Assembly (NCBI GenBank): GCA_031276195.1
Contig: JAISNN010000032.1
Coordinates: 1-64,000 of the forward strand
Direction: 5' to 3'
Length of the DNA stretch: 64,000 nucleotides
Origin: Clostridiales bacterium
GTDB lineage: Bacteria > Bacillota > Clostridia > Christensenellales > JAISNN01
Program-made: the position numbers and the translations under genes
Shown: one piece after another, positions 10,412 through 18,918 of the stretch
Numbering within the stretch: the stretch's first letter is position 1
Layout: each line of letters opens with the position of its first letter
The notes under the pieces: model-generated
The model's input: only the letters and a program-made list of their open reading frames with translations
The model's database searches: none
Told to the model about the DNA's origin: nothing

Positions 10412-10978
10412 ATGAATTGTTTTATTCACGAGGACAGGACGGCGGTCGCGACTTGCGTCAACTGCGGAAAGGGTATGTGTCCGGAGTGCGTCGCGTTTTT
10501 CGAGACGCCGGGAGGGCAGAATTACGGCTATTGCCCCGTCTGCCGGAGGAACGATATAGCCAACGAAAAATTGGCGTTGGAGAGGGTCAGAAACGAACTT
10601 TGGATCAACGCTCACGTCGAAAAAAAGAAGGCGGTAAACAAGGCTTTCACGGTCTTGGCTTTTTGCATAGCGTTTTCGGCGTCTATTCTCGTTATGGAAC
10701 TCGCCGCTAACGTCAATTTGATAAATATTATCGGCATAAACTTTGCGCCCATCGTTTTTCTCGGGGTTTCGGTCAGCATAAATACGCTGCTTTCGTTGAT
10801 TCCGACGCTCGTAGGCGCGGTGATCTTTACGGCGATTATCGCGAGAGCCGTCAGAAAAAGTTACGAAACCACTCAGCAGGGGAACGCGTATGAATTGTCG
10901 CGCTTTGAATTGGACAAATCTTTGGAATCTATCAACGCGGCTTTGGTGAAAAACAGGAGCAACGTCAGAAGATTGTAG
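10412..10978 (+). CDS. Zinc-binding (B-box-like) N-terminus plus membrane protein
   Basis: MNCFIHEDRTAVATCVNCGKGMCPECV...CPVCRR followed by hydrophobic segments; TTGAAA-17-TATAAT upstream. Confidence 0.65.
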   Translation: MNCFIHEDRTAVATCVNCGKGMCPECVAFFETPGGQNYGYCPVCRRNDIANEKLALERVRNELWINAHVEKKKAVNKAFTVLAFCIAFSASILVMELAANVNLINIIGINFAPIVFLGVSVSINTLLSLIPTLVGAVIFTAIIARAVRKSYETTQQGNAYELSRFELDKSLESINAALVKNRSNVRRL

Positions 10979-11059
10979 TTTTTTTTATGAAAACGACAGA
11001 CGGCATAAATAAAGGATTTTGTAAAATGCGGAATTCGGGAAAAAATATAATACTATAAA

Positions 11060-11240
11060 GAATAAATTCCGGAAAAGTGTAATACTATGAAAAAAGGATC
11101 TATAAAAAGCATAATATGCAATATGTAATACTATAAAAAGGGAATCACGGGAGAGTATAATACTACGAAAAAAGGATCTATAAAAAGCATAATATGCAAT
11201 ATATAATACCATAAAATATAATACTATAAAAAAAGAATTC
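11060..11240. repeat. ~95-bp intergenic tandem duplication
   Basis: gtaatactatgaaaaaaggatctataaaaagcataatatgcaatat is repeated with small differences. Confidence 0.8.
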
Positions 11241-11308
11241 CGGATAAAGTGTAATATCAAAATATTAAAAAAAATCGAAACATTCAAAAATTGGAGAATA
11301 TAAAAACT

Positions 11309-12553
11309 ATGTTGGTGTGCTTTAATTGCAAGCAAATAAAAGAGAGCGCGGACGGACATTGCGACGTCTGTAACGGCATCTTAAAAGAAATGAGGGACGA
11401 TCAGAGTATCTGCTATATTTGCGGCGAGGTCGCGGACGATAGCAAAGGGTATGCTTTCTGCGCGAAATGCGGCGGAAAACTCGAAAAACCTCAAAAAATC
11501 GAAACGAAAGTCAATATCGACGCGGACAGAATCGCGAAAGCCAACGCCATAGCCGCGCTCGCGGGGCTGGATTCGCGCAAATCGTCAAAATCTTCATCCG
11601 CGCCCGCGGCGCAAAGCGCGAAAACCGTATATAATAATCCGAATCCGACACCCGTGAAACCCGTATATCCGGAATCCGTGAAAGAACCCGTAAAACCCGT
11701 TGAGAAAATACAGACGGTAAAAACCGTTGAAAAAGCCGAAGCGGCGAAACCTATTTATGAAACTCAAACGGCGAAAACCGTAATAAATCCCGTTCCCGAA
11801 ATCCAAACGGTAAAAACGACGGAAAGTTATATTCCCGAAGTCCGGGAGGTAAAAACGGTTAAGCCTATTCCCGAAGTCCGGGAGGTAAAAACCGTTGAAA
11901 AAGCCGAAGCGGCGAAACCTATTTATGAAACTCAAACGGTAAAAACCGTAATAAATCCCGTTCCCGAAATTCAAACGGTAAAAACGACGGAAAGTTATAT
12001 TCCCGAAGTCCGGGAGGTAAAAACGGTTAAGCCTATTCCCGAAGTCCAAGCGGTAAAAACCGTTGAAAAAGCCGAAGCGGCGAAACCTATTTATGAAACT
12101 CAAACGGTAAAAACCGTAATAAATCCCGTTCCCGAAATCCAAACCGTCAAGACGGTAAAACGGGAAGAGGTGAAAGAAGCGGAAACCGCCGATAAAAACG
12201 CGGAAAAAGAGGGCAAAAAAAGCGAAAAAATCTCCAAAAAAGACGCGAAAATAGCCGAAAAAACCGCAAAGAAAAATGCGAAAATCGAGAAAAAAGTTGC
12301 GAAAGCGGAGGAAAAAGCGGGCAAAGCCGCCGGTAAGGCGAATATCGCCGCGGAAAAAGCGGCAAAAAAGACGAATAAGGCGAACGGCAAGGCGAATAAG
12401 GTCATAGATAAATCGAACAAAAAGGCGAATAAGGCGGCGGCGAAAGCGGAGAAAAAAGCGGACAAAGCGGCGGAAAAGTCGGGCAAGGTCGCGGCGAAAG
12501 CGAATAAGGCGATTGAAAAGGTACACAAAATCGAGAGTAAAATAAAGAAATAA
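11309..12553 (+). CDS. Zinc-ribbon protein with 56-aa repeats and Lys/Ala-rich histone-H1-like tail
   Basis: MLVCFNCKQIKES..CDVC...CYICGEV...CAKCGGKLEKPQK; DNA period 168 bp (11717, 11885, 12053); C-terminal AEKKADKAAEKSGKVAAKANKAIEKV. Confidence 0.75.
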   Translation: MLVCFNCKQIKESADGHCDVCNGILKEMRDDQSICYICGEVADDSKGYAFCAKCGGKLEKPQKIETKVNIDADRIAKANAIAALAGLDSRKSSKSSSAPAAQSAKTVYNNPNPTPVKPVYPESVKEPVKPVEKIQTVKTVEKAEAAKPIYETQTAKTVINPVPEIQTVKTTESYIPEVREVKTVKPIPEVREVKTVEKAEAAKPIYETQTVKTVINPVPEIQTVKTTESYIPEVREVKTVKPIPEVQAVKTVEKAEAAKPIYETQTVKTVINPVPEIQTVKTVKREEVKEAETADKNAEKEGKKSEKISKKDAKIAEKTAKKNAKIEKKVAKAEEKAGKAAGKANIAAEKAAKKTNKANGKANKVIDKSNKKANKAAAKAEKKADKAAEKSGKVAAKANKAIEKVHKIESKIKK

Positions 12554-12721
12554 AACTGTCGGAAAGGCGCGCAAAATAGGGAGCGGAATAAAGAAATAGA
12601 CGTTCTGAAAAGTACGCTAAATCGAGAGTATAAGCGGCAAAAAGCGCGCAAAATAGGGAACGGAATAAAGAAATAGACGTTCTGAAAAGTAAGCGAAATA
12701 GAGAGTAAAATAAATTTTTTT

Positions 12722-12749
12722 AAAAAAGGCAATATTTATTGCCTTTTTT
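12722..12749 (+). terminator. Intrinsic terminator (bidirectional)
   Basis: AAAAAAGGCAATATTTATTGCCTTTTTT. Confidence 0.9.
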
Positions 12750-12949
12750 ATTTGTTTTTATTTTGTTTTATGATATAATAAACATACGGATAGAATAGGG
12801 AATTATTTGCAATCGGTTATTAAAGATGAATAACTTGTTGAAATTTCAAACCGACCGTTTAATTTTATACTAAATATATGTGAATAACAAAAAATCATCG
12901 AACGCCCTTTATACCGATCGGTTTTATGCGAATTGTGAATATGCCGCTT

Positions 12950-13130
12950 TAAATCGCGCGCGGAATGTATAATAATGTATAATATAGATATCACCGATAC
13001 GCAGTTTAATTTTATAATGCCGAACGCTTTAAATCGCGCGGAATGTATAATATAGATATCACCGATACGCAGTTTAATTTTATAATGCCGAACGCTTTAA
13101 ATCGCGCGCGGAATGTATAATATAGATATA
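12950..13130. repeat. ~70-bp intergenic tandem repeat, about 2.5 copies
   Basis: gcgcggaatgtataatatagatatcaccgatacgcagtttaattttataatgccgaacgctttaaat repeated. Confidence 0.85.
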
Positions 13131-13165
13131 CGGGAAATATTCAAAAATTGGAGAATATAAAAATT

Positions 13166-14956
13166 ATGTTGGTATGCTTTAATTGTAAAGAAATCAAAGA
13201 GAGCGGCGTCGGCGGTCGTTGCGGCGTTTGCAACGGCGTTTTGAAGGAAATGAGGGAAGATCAGAGCATATGTTTTATTTGCGGCGAGGTCGCGGACGAC
13301 GGCGCGGGGCGTACTTTTTGCGCGAAATGCGGCGGAAAACTCGAAAAACCGCAAAAAGCCGAAACGAAAATTAATATCGACGCGGACAGAATCGCGAAAG
13401 CCGACGCTATAGCCGCGCTCGCGGGGTTGGATTCGCGTAAAACGTTGAACGCGGCGGCATATCCGGCGAAAGAGAAGCGGACGGCGCGGCCCGTTGAAAA
13501 AATACATACGGCAAAGACGGTTGAAAAAACGGAAACTGTGAAACCCGTTTCCGAAAATAAAACGGCTAAAACGGCGGCGGATTATGCTCCCGAAAATCAA
13601 CCGAAAAAAATTGCTTTTAATCTCGTTCCCGAAAAACAAACGGTAAGGAATACAATAAATTCCGTTTCGGAAAGCCGGGAAGTGAAAGCGGAAAGCGATA
13701 TTTCAGGAAAGCAAGCGGCAAAGAATACGATAAGTTCCGTTTCGGAAAGCCGGGAAGTGAAAGCGGAAAGCGATATTTTAGGAAAACAAACGGCAAGGAA
13801 CGTTATAAATCCCGTTTCGGAAAGCCGTGAAGTAAAAGCGGAAAGCGATATTTTAGGAAAACAAACGGCAAGGAACGTTATAAATCCCGTTTCGGAAAGC
13901 CTGGAAGTAAAAGCGGAAAGCGATATTTCAGGAAAGCAAGCGGCAAGGAATACGATAAGTTCCGATACCGAAAAGCAAGAGGCAAAGACCGAAAGGGATT
14001 CCGTTTCGGAAAAAAAGGCGGCAAAAACGCCCGAAGTGGTTTTGGACGTGCAGAATTTGACGAAAGCGTACGGCGACAGAAAGTCGGTGGACAACGTTTC
14101 GTTTCAGGTTTACGCGGGTGAGATTTTCGGCTTTTTGGGTCCGAACGGCGCGGGTAAGACCACGACGATCAGAATGATTTCGGGGTTGGCGAAGATGACG
14201 GCGGGCGAGATATTCATCGCCGGGCATTCGGTCAAGAAAAATTTCAAAAAAGCCGTTTCGTGTCTGGGCGGAATCATTGAGAATCCCGAAATGTACAGAT
14301 ATATGTCGGGCTACGACAATATGAGATATTACGCCGGTCTGTACGACGGCATCACGGCGGAGGATATCGACGAGGTTGTAAAGTTGGTCAAAATGGAAAA
14401 CCGCATACACGAAAAGGTGAAAAAATATTCGCTCGGTATGCGTCAGAGAGTGGGTATCGCGCAGAGCCTTTTGCATCACCCGCGTATTTTGATTCTCGAC
14501 GAGCCGACGAACGGACTCGATCCCGCGGGAATTCACGAGATGAGAGATTTTTTGAAGATGCTGGCGCACGAAAGAGGCTATTCGGTCTTTATTTCCAGCC
14601 ACATTTTGACGGAAATGCAGTTGCTTTGCGACAGAGTGGGAATTATCGCGAACGGAAAACTTCTCGCGGTCAAGTCTATGGACGAATGGACGGAGGCCCT
14701 CTCCGATACCGTAAACCTAAAAATCACGGTCAGCGACGCGGAAAAAGCGAAAAAGATCATCGCGGAGGAATTCCGGATCGACGCGGCGGCGAATAAAAAT
14801 CTTTTGAATTTCACGATCGGTTCGGAATTGATGCCCGAGATTTCAAAGACGCTGGCGAAGTACGATATAGCGGTTTTGTCGATGTACGCGGGAGAGAAGT
14901 CGTTGGAGGAAACTTTCTTGGAATTGACCAGCGGCGCGGGAACGTCGATTAAGTAA
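13166..14956 (+). CDS. Zinc-ribbon / 25-aa-repeat linker / ABC transporter ATP-binding fusion protein
   Basis: N-terminus near-identical to the 11309 gene; four SVSESREVKAESDISGKQAAKNTIS-like repeats (75 bp); then an ABC domain with GPNGAGKTT, LGMRQRVGIAQSLLHHPRILILDEPTNGLDP. Confidence 0.9.
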   Translation: MLVCFNCKEIKESGVGGRCGVCNGVLKEMREDQSICFICGEVADDGAGRTFCAKCGGKLEKPQKAETKINIDADRIAKADAIAALAGLDSRKTLNAAAYPAKEKRTARPVEKIHTAKTVEKTETVKPVSENKTAKTAADYAPENQPKKIAFNLVPEKQTVRNTINSVSESREVKAESDISGKQAAKNTISSVSESREVKAESDILGKQTARNVINPVSESREVKAESDILGKQTARNVINPVSESLEVKAESDISGKQAARNTISSDTEKQEAKTERDSVSEKKAAKTPEVVLDVQNLTKAYGDRKSVDNVSFQVYAGEIFGFLGPNGAGKTTTIRMISGLAKMTAGEIFIAGHSVKKNFKKAVSCLGGIIENPEMYRYMSGYDNMRYYAGLYDGITAEDIDEVVKLVKMENRIHEKVKKYSLGMRQRVGIAQSLLHHPRILILDEPTNGLDPAGIHEMRDFLKMLAHERGYSVFISSHILTEMQLLCDRVGIIANGKLLAVKSMDEWTEALSDTVNLKITVSDAEKAKKIIAEEFRIDAAANKNLLNFTIGSELMPEISKTLAKYDIAVLSMYAGEKSLEETFLELTSGAGTSIK

Positions 14957-15063
14957 GAGGTTTTTTTAGTGGGAATTGAGGAGAAATAGAACTGCGGAAA
15001 ATAATAGACAAAAGAGAAGTATTGGCGTGTGAAAATAAGAGGAAAAAGAGATAATAATAAGGT

Positions 15064-15098
15064 CGCCCCACCCCTACACCCCTCCCGCGGAGGGGAAT
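15064..15098 (+). repeat. Dispersed repeat family A, copy 2
   Basis: cgccccacccctacacccctcccgcggaggggaat. Confidence 0.9.
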
Positions 15099-15244
15099 TG
15101 AGGAGAAATAGAACTGCGGAAAATAATAGACAAAAGAGAAGTATGGGCGTGTGAAAATAAGAGGAAAAAGCGGAATATAAAGATAAAAAAACAAGATAAA
15201 AAAACGCGGCAAACGAAGCGCGTAAAAAGAGATAATAATAAGGT

Positions 15245-15280
15245 CGCCCCACCCCCTAACCCCCTCCCACGGAGGGGAAT
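15245..15280 (+). repeat. Dispersed repeat family A, copy 3
   Basis: cgccccaccccctaaccccctcccacggaggggaat. Confidence 0.9.
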
Positions 15281-15622
15281 TGAGGAGAAATAGAACTGCG
15301 GAAAATAATAGACAAAAGAGAAATATGGGCGTGTGAAAATAAGAGGAAAAAGCGGAATATAAAGATAAAAAAACGAGAGAAAAAACGCGGCAAACGAAGC
15401 GCGGAAAAAGAGAAAAAAACGAGATAAAAAAACGCGGTATAGAAGCGCGAAAAACGTTATATTAAATGTTACATCATAAGTTATATTATAACATATAATT
15501 TATGTTATAACGGCAAAAGCGGAAATCAAACGGCATACATTAAATACGGCAAAAGCGGAAATTAAGTCAAATATTATAAATTCGGTATGAAATATCATAA
15601 TTCAATACGGTAAGGTAGATAG

Positions 15623-18600
15623 ATGAAAAAGTTTTTCGGAAAAATCGAAACCTATATGCTCAAACTGAGAATCCGTTTTCACAAAAAAAGCGGAAGGCTC
15701 GGGCGCGCGAAGCGTACGGATATGGGGCGGCTGCTTTCGGGCGAATTTTTTAAGTTTGCGAAGGGGGGGACTTTTAAGGTTTCCGTCATAGTTCTCATAT
15801 TGTCTATGATTTTAACCGTGTCGATTTATGACCCGAACGGGGGCATTATGGATTTGGCGAGCCGCTTTATGGGCGGCACGATGGATACGGACGTGTTCGC
15901 CGGGATCGACGGCTTAAACGATGACCTTTTGTCGATCGCGGGAGAGTTGGGCGTGGGTATTCCCGCCGAAGCGATGTCGCTTATGGACGAATATTTCGGC
16001 GACGATGAAAAGGTCAAATATCTTTCCGTTTCGCCGAAAGAATATTACAAAAGTATCAACCCCGCGCGCTTTTTTGAGGACGCTTTGCGTGAAAATTACG
16101 GGTTCAGCGACGAAATGACCGAATTTATATTGGAAAACCGCAATTTTTTGAAGTTGATTTTGACGACGGATACCCTTATGAAAGCCGTTCAGGACTTCGC
16201 CGCCGGGAATTCAAGCCCTCTCGCGAACGATATAGTCAAATTAGCGGAGGATAACGCTTATATAATCGGCGTCGTCGTTTCGGTCGTCAAACTCGCGGAG
16301 ATTTTGTCCGGTACGCCCGCTTTGACGAACGTCGAAGACGTGTTCGAAAAACTTAAAGATCCCGCCGAAAAAGATGAGTATCGATTAGCCGAATTTTACG
16401 GGGAATTTCTCGGCGCGCTGATGAATTATCAGGGCGAAGTAACGCCTTTGAATATAGCGGACGTTATAAAGGAATGCTATGAAAAAACGCGGCTCTATAC
16501 CGCGCATAAAGTGTCCGCCGGAAGGTTTTTCACGGAGGTCGCTCCGAACCCCTTCGATTTCTTGGTTTTTTGCCGCGACATATACGCCAGCGGCATTATC
16601 GGCGCGCTGTTTATGCCCGAAGCGGAGGTGAATTTCGCGTTTGCCGATTTTCTTTTGAACGCGGCGGTTATGGCGGCTTTGCCCTATGAATTTAAAGAGG
16701 GCGAAAAGCCCGACGGCTACGACGGAATGTCGGACGCGGAAAAAGCCGACGTTTTGAAAAACGCGAAATTCGAGTCCGTAAAGGAGTATATATTCGCCTT
16801 TTTGAGCGTGAATTACCCCGGATTTTACGCGTATTTTAAATCGCTCCCTCTCTTCGACCCGAAAACGCTGTCAAGACTTGTCCCGGAAGACTATCTGAGA
16901 GCGGAAATTTTGCAAAAAGCGCCGTATATTTTGGACGTTTACGTCGAAATGATTACGGTTTTGGCGGCGGATTCCGGAGATAACTATAAAGGATTGATGG
17001 ACTTCGCGCTGTATTTCGCGATTATGGGCGACTTGCACGACACTCTGTACGGAAATTATTTCGGCAATATGGTCGGGCTCAGGAATATTATGATCCGCGT
17101 ACACAACCTCCTGGACTACTTTTATAACGACGGAAACTACGGCAAATCATCACGCGACTTCATCCAAGACGAAATAGTCAGTCTGGGGCGGATGTTTGAG
17201 GAATTGCTGAGCATTTTGAACGAAGAGCCGGTTTCGCCCGAAGAACAACTGCAAACCTTGACCGATAAACTCGCGGACTTTAATTGGAGATATCAAGATC
17301 TCGCCTTGTACGTTTGGGCGGGAAGGGGAGAGGTTACTCTCGGGCTGTATTCGGGCGAGTCCGCGGTGCAACCCCCCGAACATTACGAGGAATTCGAGAA
17401 GCAGTGGCAAAGTTTTTCGCGGTCGCTGACGAGCGTCAAGGGCGTTTTGGACAACCCGTCTAAATCGACGGCGGTAAAACTCGAAAACGTCCGCCGCTTG
17501 ATTACGAATATGTATAACAACGCGAACGGCTTTTTCTCGGACGTCGGCAGAATCGCGGGCAAACCGATCGAGGAGAGTATGACGAAGTTTTTCGACGCTT
17601 TTTCGGAACTCCGCACCGCCGTTATAGATAAGGAATTCTTCGAGGAAAATTACGCCGTCGTTCAAGAAAAATTGAAAGAGGCGTTTTCGGCGTATTTCAC
17701 CGTCTTTAAAGATAGGGATTTCGTCGAATTGGGCGGGATATATTGGCTGTTCGAAGGCGAAGAGGCGGAGCGGATGCAAAACCTCTACAACGAACAAAAA
17801 GAGTTTACATACCCCGAATTCCGCGATACCAGCCGCACGTTCACAAGACTCGCCGGGCTGATAAACGACTACGTCGTGAAAGTCTATATGATCGAGGTTA
17901 CGGAAAGCGAGGATCTGAACGACAAGGAATTGTCGGAAATGTACGGTATGATGAGCATATCCGTTATGGGTATGAGCGCGGGAATCACGAAATATTCGAC
18001 CAAAAGCGATATCCAAAAGGATCGGTTCTATTTTGAAAATATGGAACTCTACGGGAAACTCTCGTCGCCCGGCTCTCTCGACAACGGCTACGGCTTTATG
18101 AGTTTCGGACTGAATTTCGCCTATCTTTTCGTCATAGTCGTCATTATAATCATCGCGTCCGGCACCGTCGCCGGCGAATACGAAACGGGTTCGATAAAAC
18201 TGCTCTTGATCCGTCCGTACCGGCGTTGGAAATTTTTGACCGCGAAAATATTGTTCGTCGCGATATGCTTAGCCGTGATGATGGTCTTTACGTACCTCTT
18301 TATGCTCCTTATCGCGTCGGAAGGCTTGCCCTCTTGGGAGGGGTGGCAAGGGCTTAGTTCGCGCGACGTGCTGGTCATCTTCGACGCGAGTTTTCCGATG
18401 GTCTTGAATCCATTCCTCGTCATCACGCTGGAATACGCCTTTTTCTACGTCCATATATTTATGTACGCGCTGATCGGCGTCGTCGTGTCCACAATCGCAA
18501 AATCGAGAGTGGCGTCCGTCGCGGCTTCGGGGGGAGTTTTCTTTGCGGCGAATATACTTTCCGCGATTCTTTCGAGTTATAGCTGGTACCGCTTTATCAT

Positions 18601-18751
18601 ATTCAACAATACAAACCTGTTCGTATATATGTCCGGCGGCTCGTCTCTCGGCGATATGACGATGGGCCTTTCGGCGTTGGTCTACGGCGCGTATTTGGTA
18701 TTGCTCTTGGGAGCGAGTTACTTTATATTCGAGAAGAGAGACGCGGTGTAG
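15623..18751 (+). CDS. ABC-2 type permease with ~700-aa insertion after first TM
   Basis: One N-terminal TM, long soluble region, then GTVAGEYETGSIKLLLIRPYRRWKFLTAKI and a polytopic C-terminus. Confidence 0.8.
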   Translation: MKKFFGKIETYMLKLRIRFHKKSGRLGRAKRTDMGRLLSGEFFKFAKGGTFKVSVIVLILSMILTVSIYDPNGGIMDLASRFMGGTMDTDVFAGIDGLNDDLLSIAGELGVGIPAEAMSLMDEYFGDDEKVKYLSVSPKEYYKSINPARFFEDALRENYGFSDEMTEFILENRNFLKLILTTDTLMKAVQDFAAGNSSPLANDIVKLAEDNAYIIGVVVSVVKLAEILSGTPALTNVEDVFEKLKDPAEKDEYRLAEFYGEFLGALMNYQGEVTPLNIADVIKECYEKTRLYTAHKVSAGRFFTEVAPNPFDFLVFCRDIYASGIIGALFMPEAEVNFAFADFLLNAAVMAALPYEFKEGEKPDGYDGMSDAEKADVLKNAKFESVKEYIFAFLSVNYPGFYAYFKSLPLFDPKTLSRLVPEDYLRAEILQKAPYILDVYVEMITVLAADSGDNYKGLMDFALYFAIMGDLHDTLYGNYFGNMVGLRNIMIRVHNLLDYFYNDGNYGKSSRDFIQDEIVSLGRMFEELLSILNEEPVSPEEQLQTLTDKLADFNWRYQDLALYVWAGRGEVTLGLYSGESAVQPPEHYEEFEKQWQSFSRSLTSVKGVLDNPSKSTAVKLENVRRLITNMYNNANGFFSDVGRIAGKPIEESMTKFFDAFSELRTAVIDKEFFEENYAVVQEKLKEAFSAYFTVFKDRDFVELGGIYWLFEGEEAERMQNLYNEQKEFTYPEFRDTSRTFTRLAGLINDYVVKVYMIEVTESEDLNDKELSEMYGMMSISVMGMSAGITKYSTKSDIQKDRFYFENMELYGKLSSPGSLDNGYGFMSFGLNFAYLFVIVVIIIIASGTVAGEYETGSIKLLLIRPYRRWKFLTAKILFVAICLAVMMVFTYLFMLLIASEGLPSWEGWQGLSSRDVLVIFDASFPMVLNPFLVITLEYAFFYVHIFMYALIGVVVSTIAKSRVASVAASGGVFFAANILSAILSSYSWYRFIIFNNTNLFVYMSGGSSLGDMTMGLSALVYGAYLVLLLGASYFIFEKRDAV

Positions 18752-18780
18752 AGGCGTGAAAAACGGGAGAGGAAATCGGC

Positions 18781-18816
18781 CGCCCCACCCCTTTGATCCC
18801 CCCCGCGGAGGGGAAT
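18781..18816 (+). repeat. Dispersed repeat family A, copy 4
   Basis: cgccccacccctttgatcccccccgcggaggggaat. Confidence 0.9.
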
Positions 18817-18918
18817 TGAGGATAACATTCACCGGCCGCTAATCACACTATTTAATAACAGCGTCCGCCGGCCGCCGGCCGCTAAATACAAGACAAGAAC
18901 AATGGGAGGAAAACCCGA

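Larger units (their letters stand above)
14970..15420. repeat. Three tandem duplicated blocks containing two family A copies
   Basis: gaattgaggagaaatagaactgcggaaaataatagacaaaagagaa recurs from about 14973, 15097 and 15278. Confidence 0.85.

Noticed and set aside
11594-12574. Minus-strand Phe/Arg-rich ORFs opposite the zinc-ribbon repeat protein
   Set aside because: Complement of Lys/Glu/Ala repeat codons; no start context.
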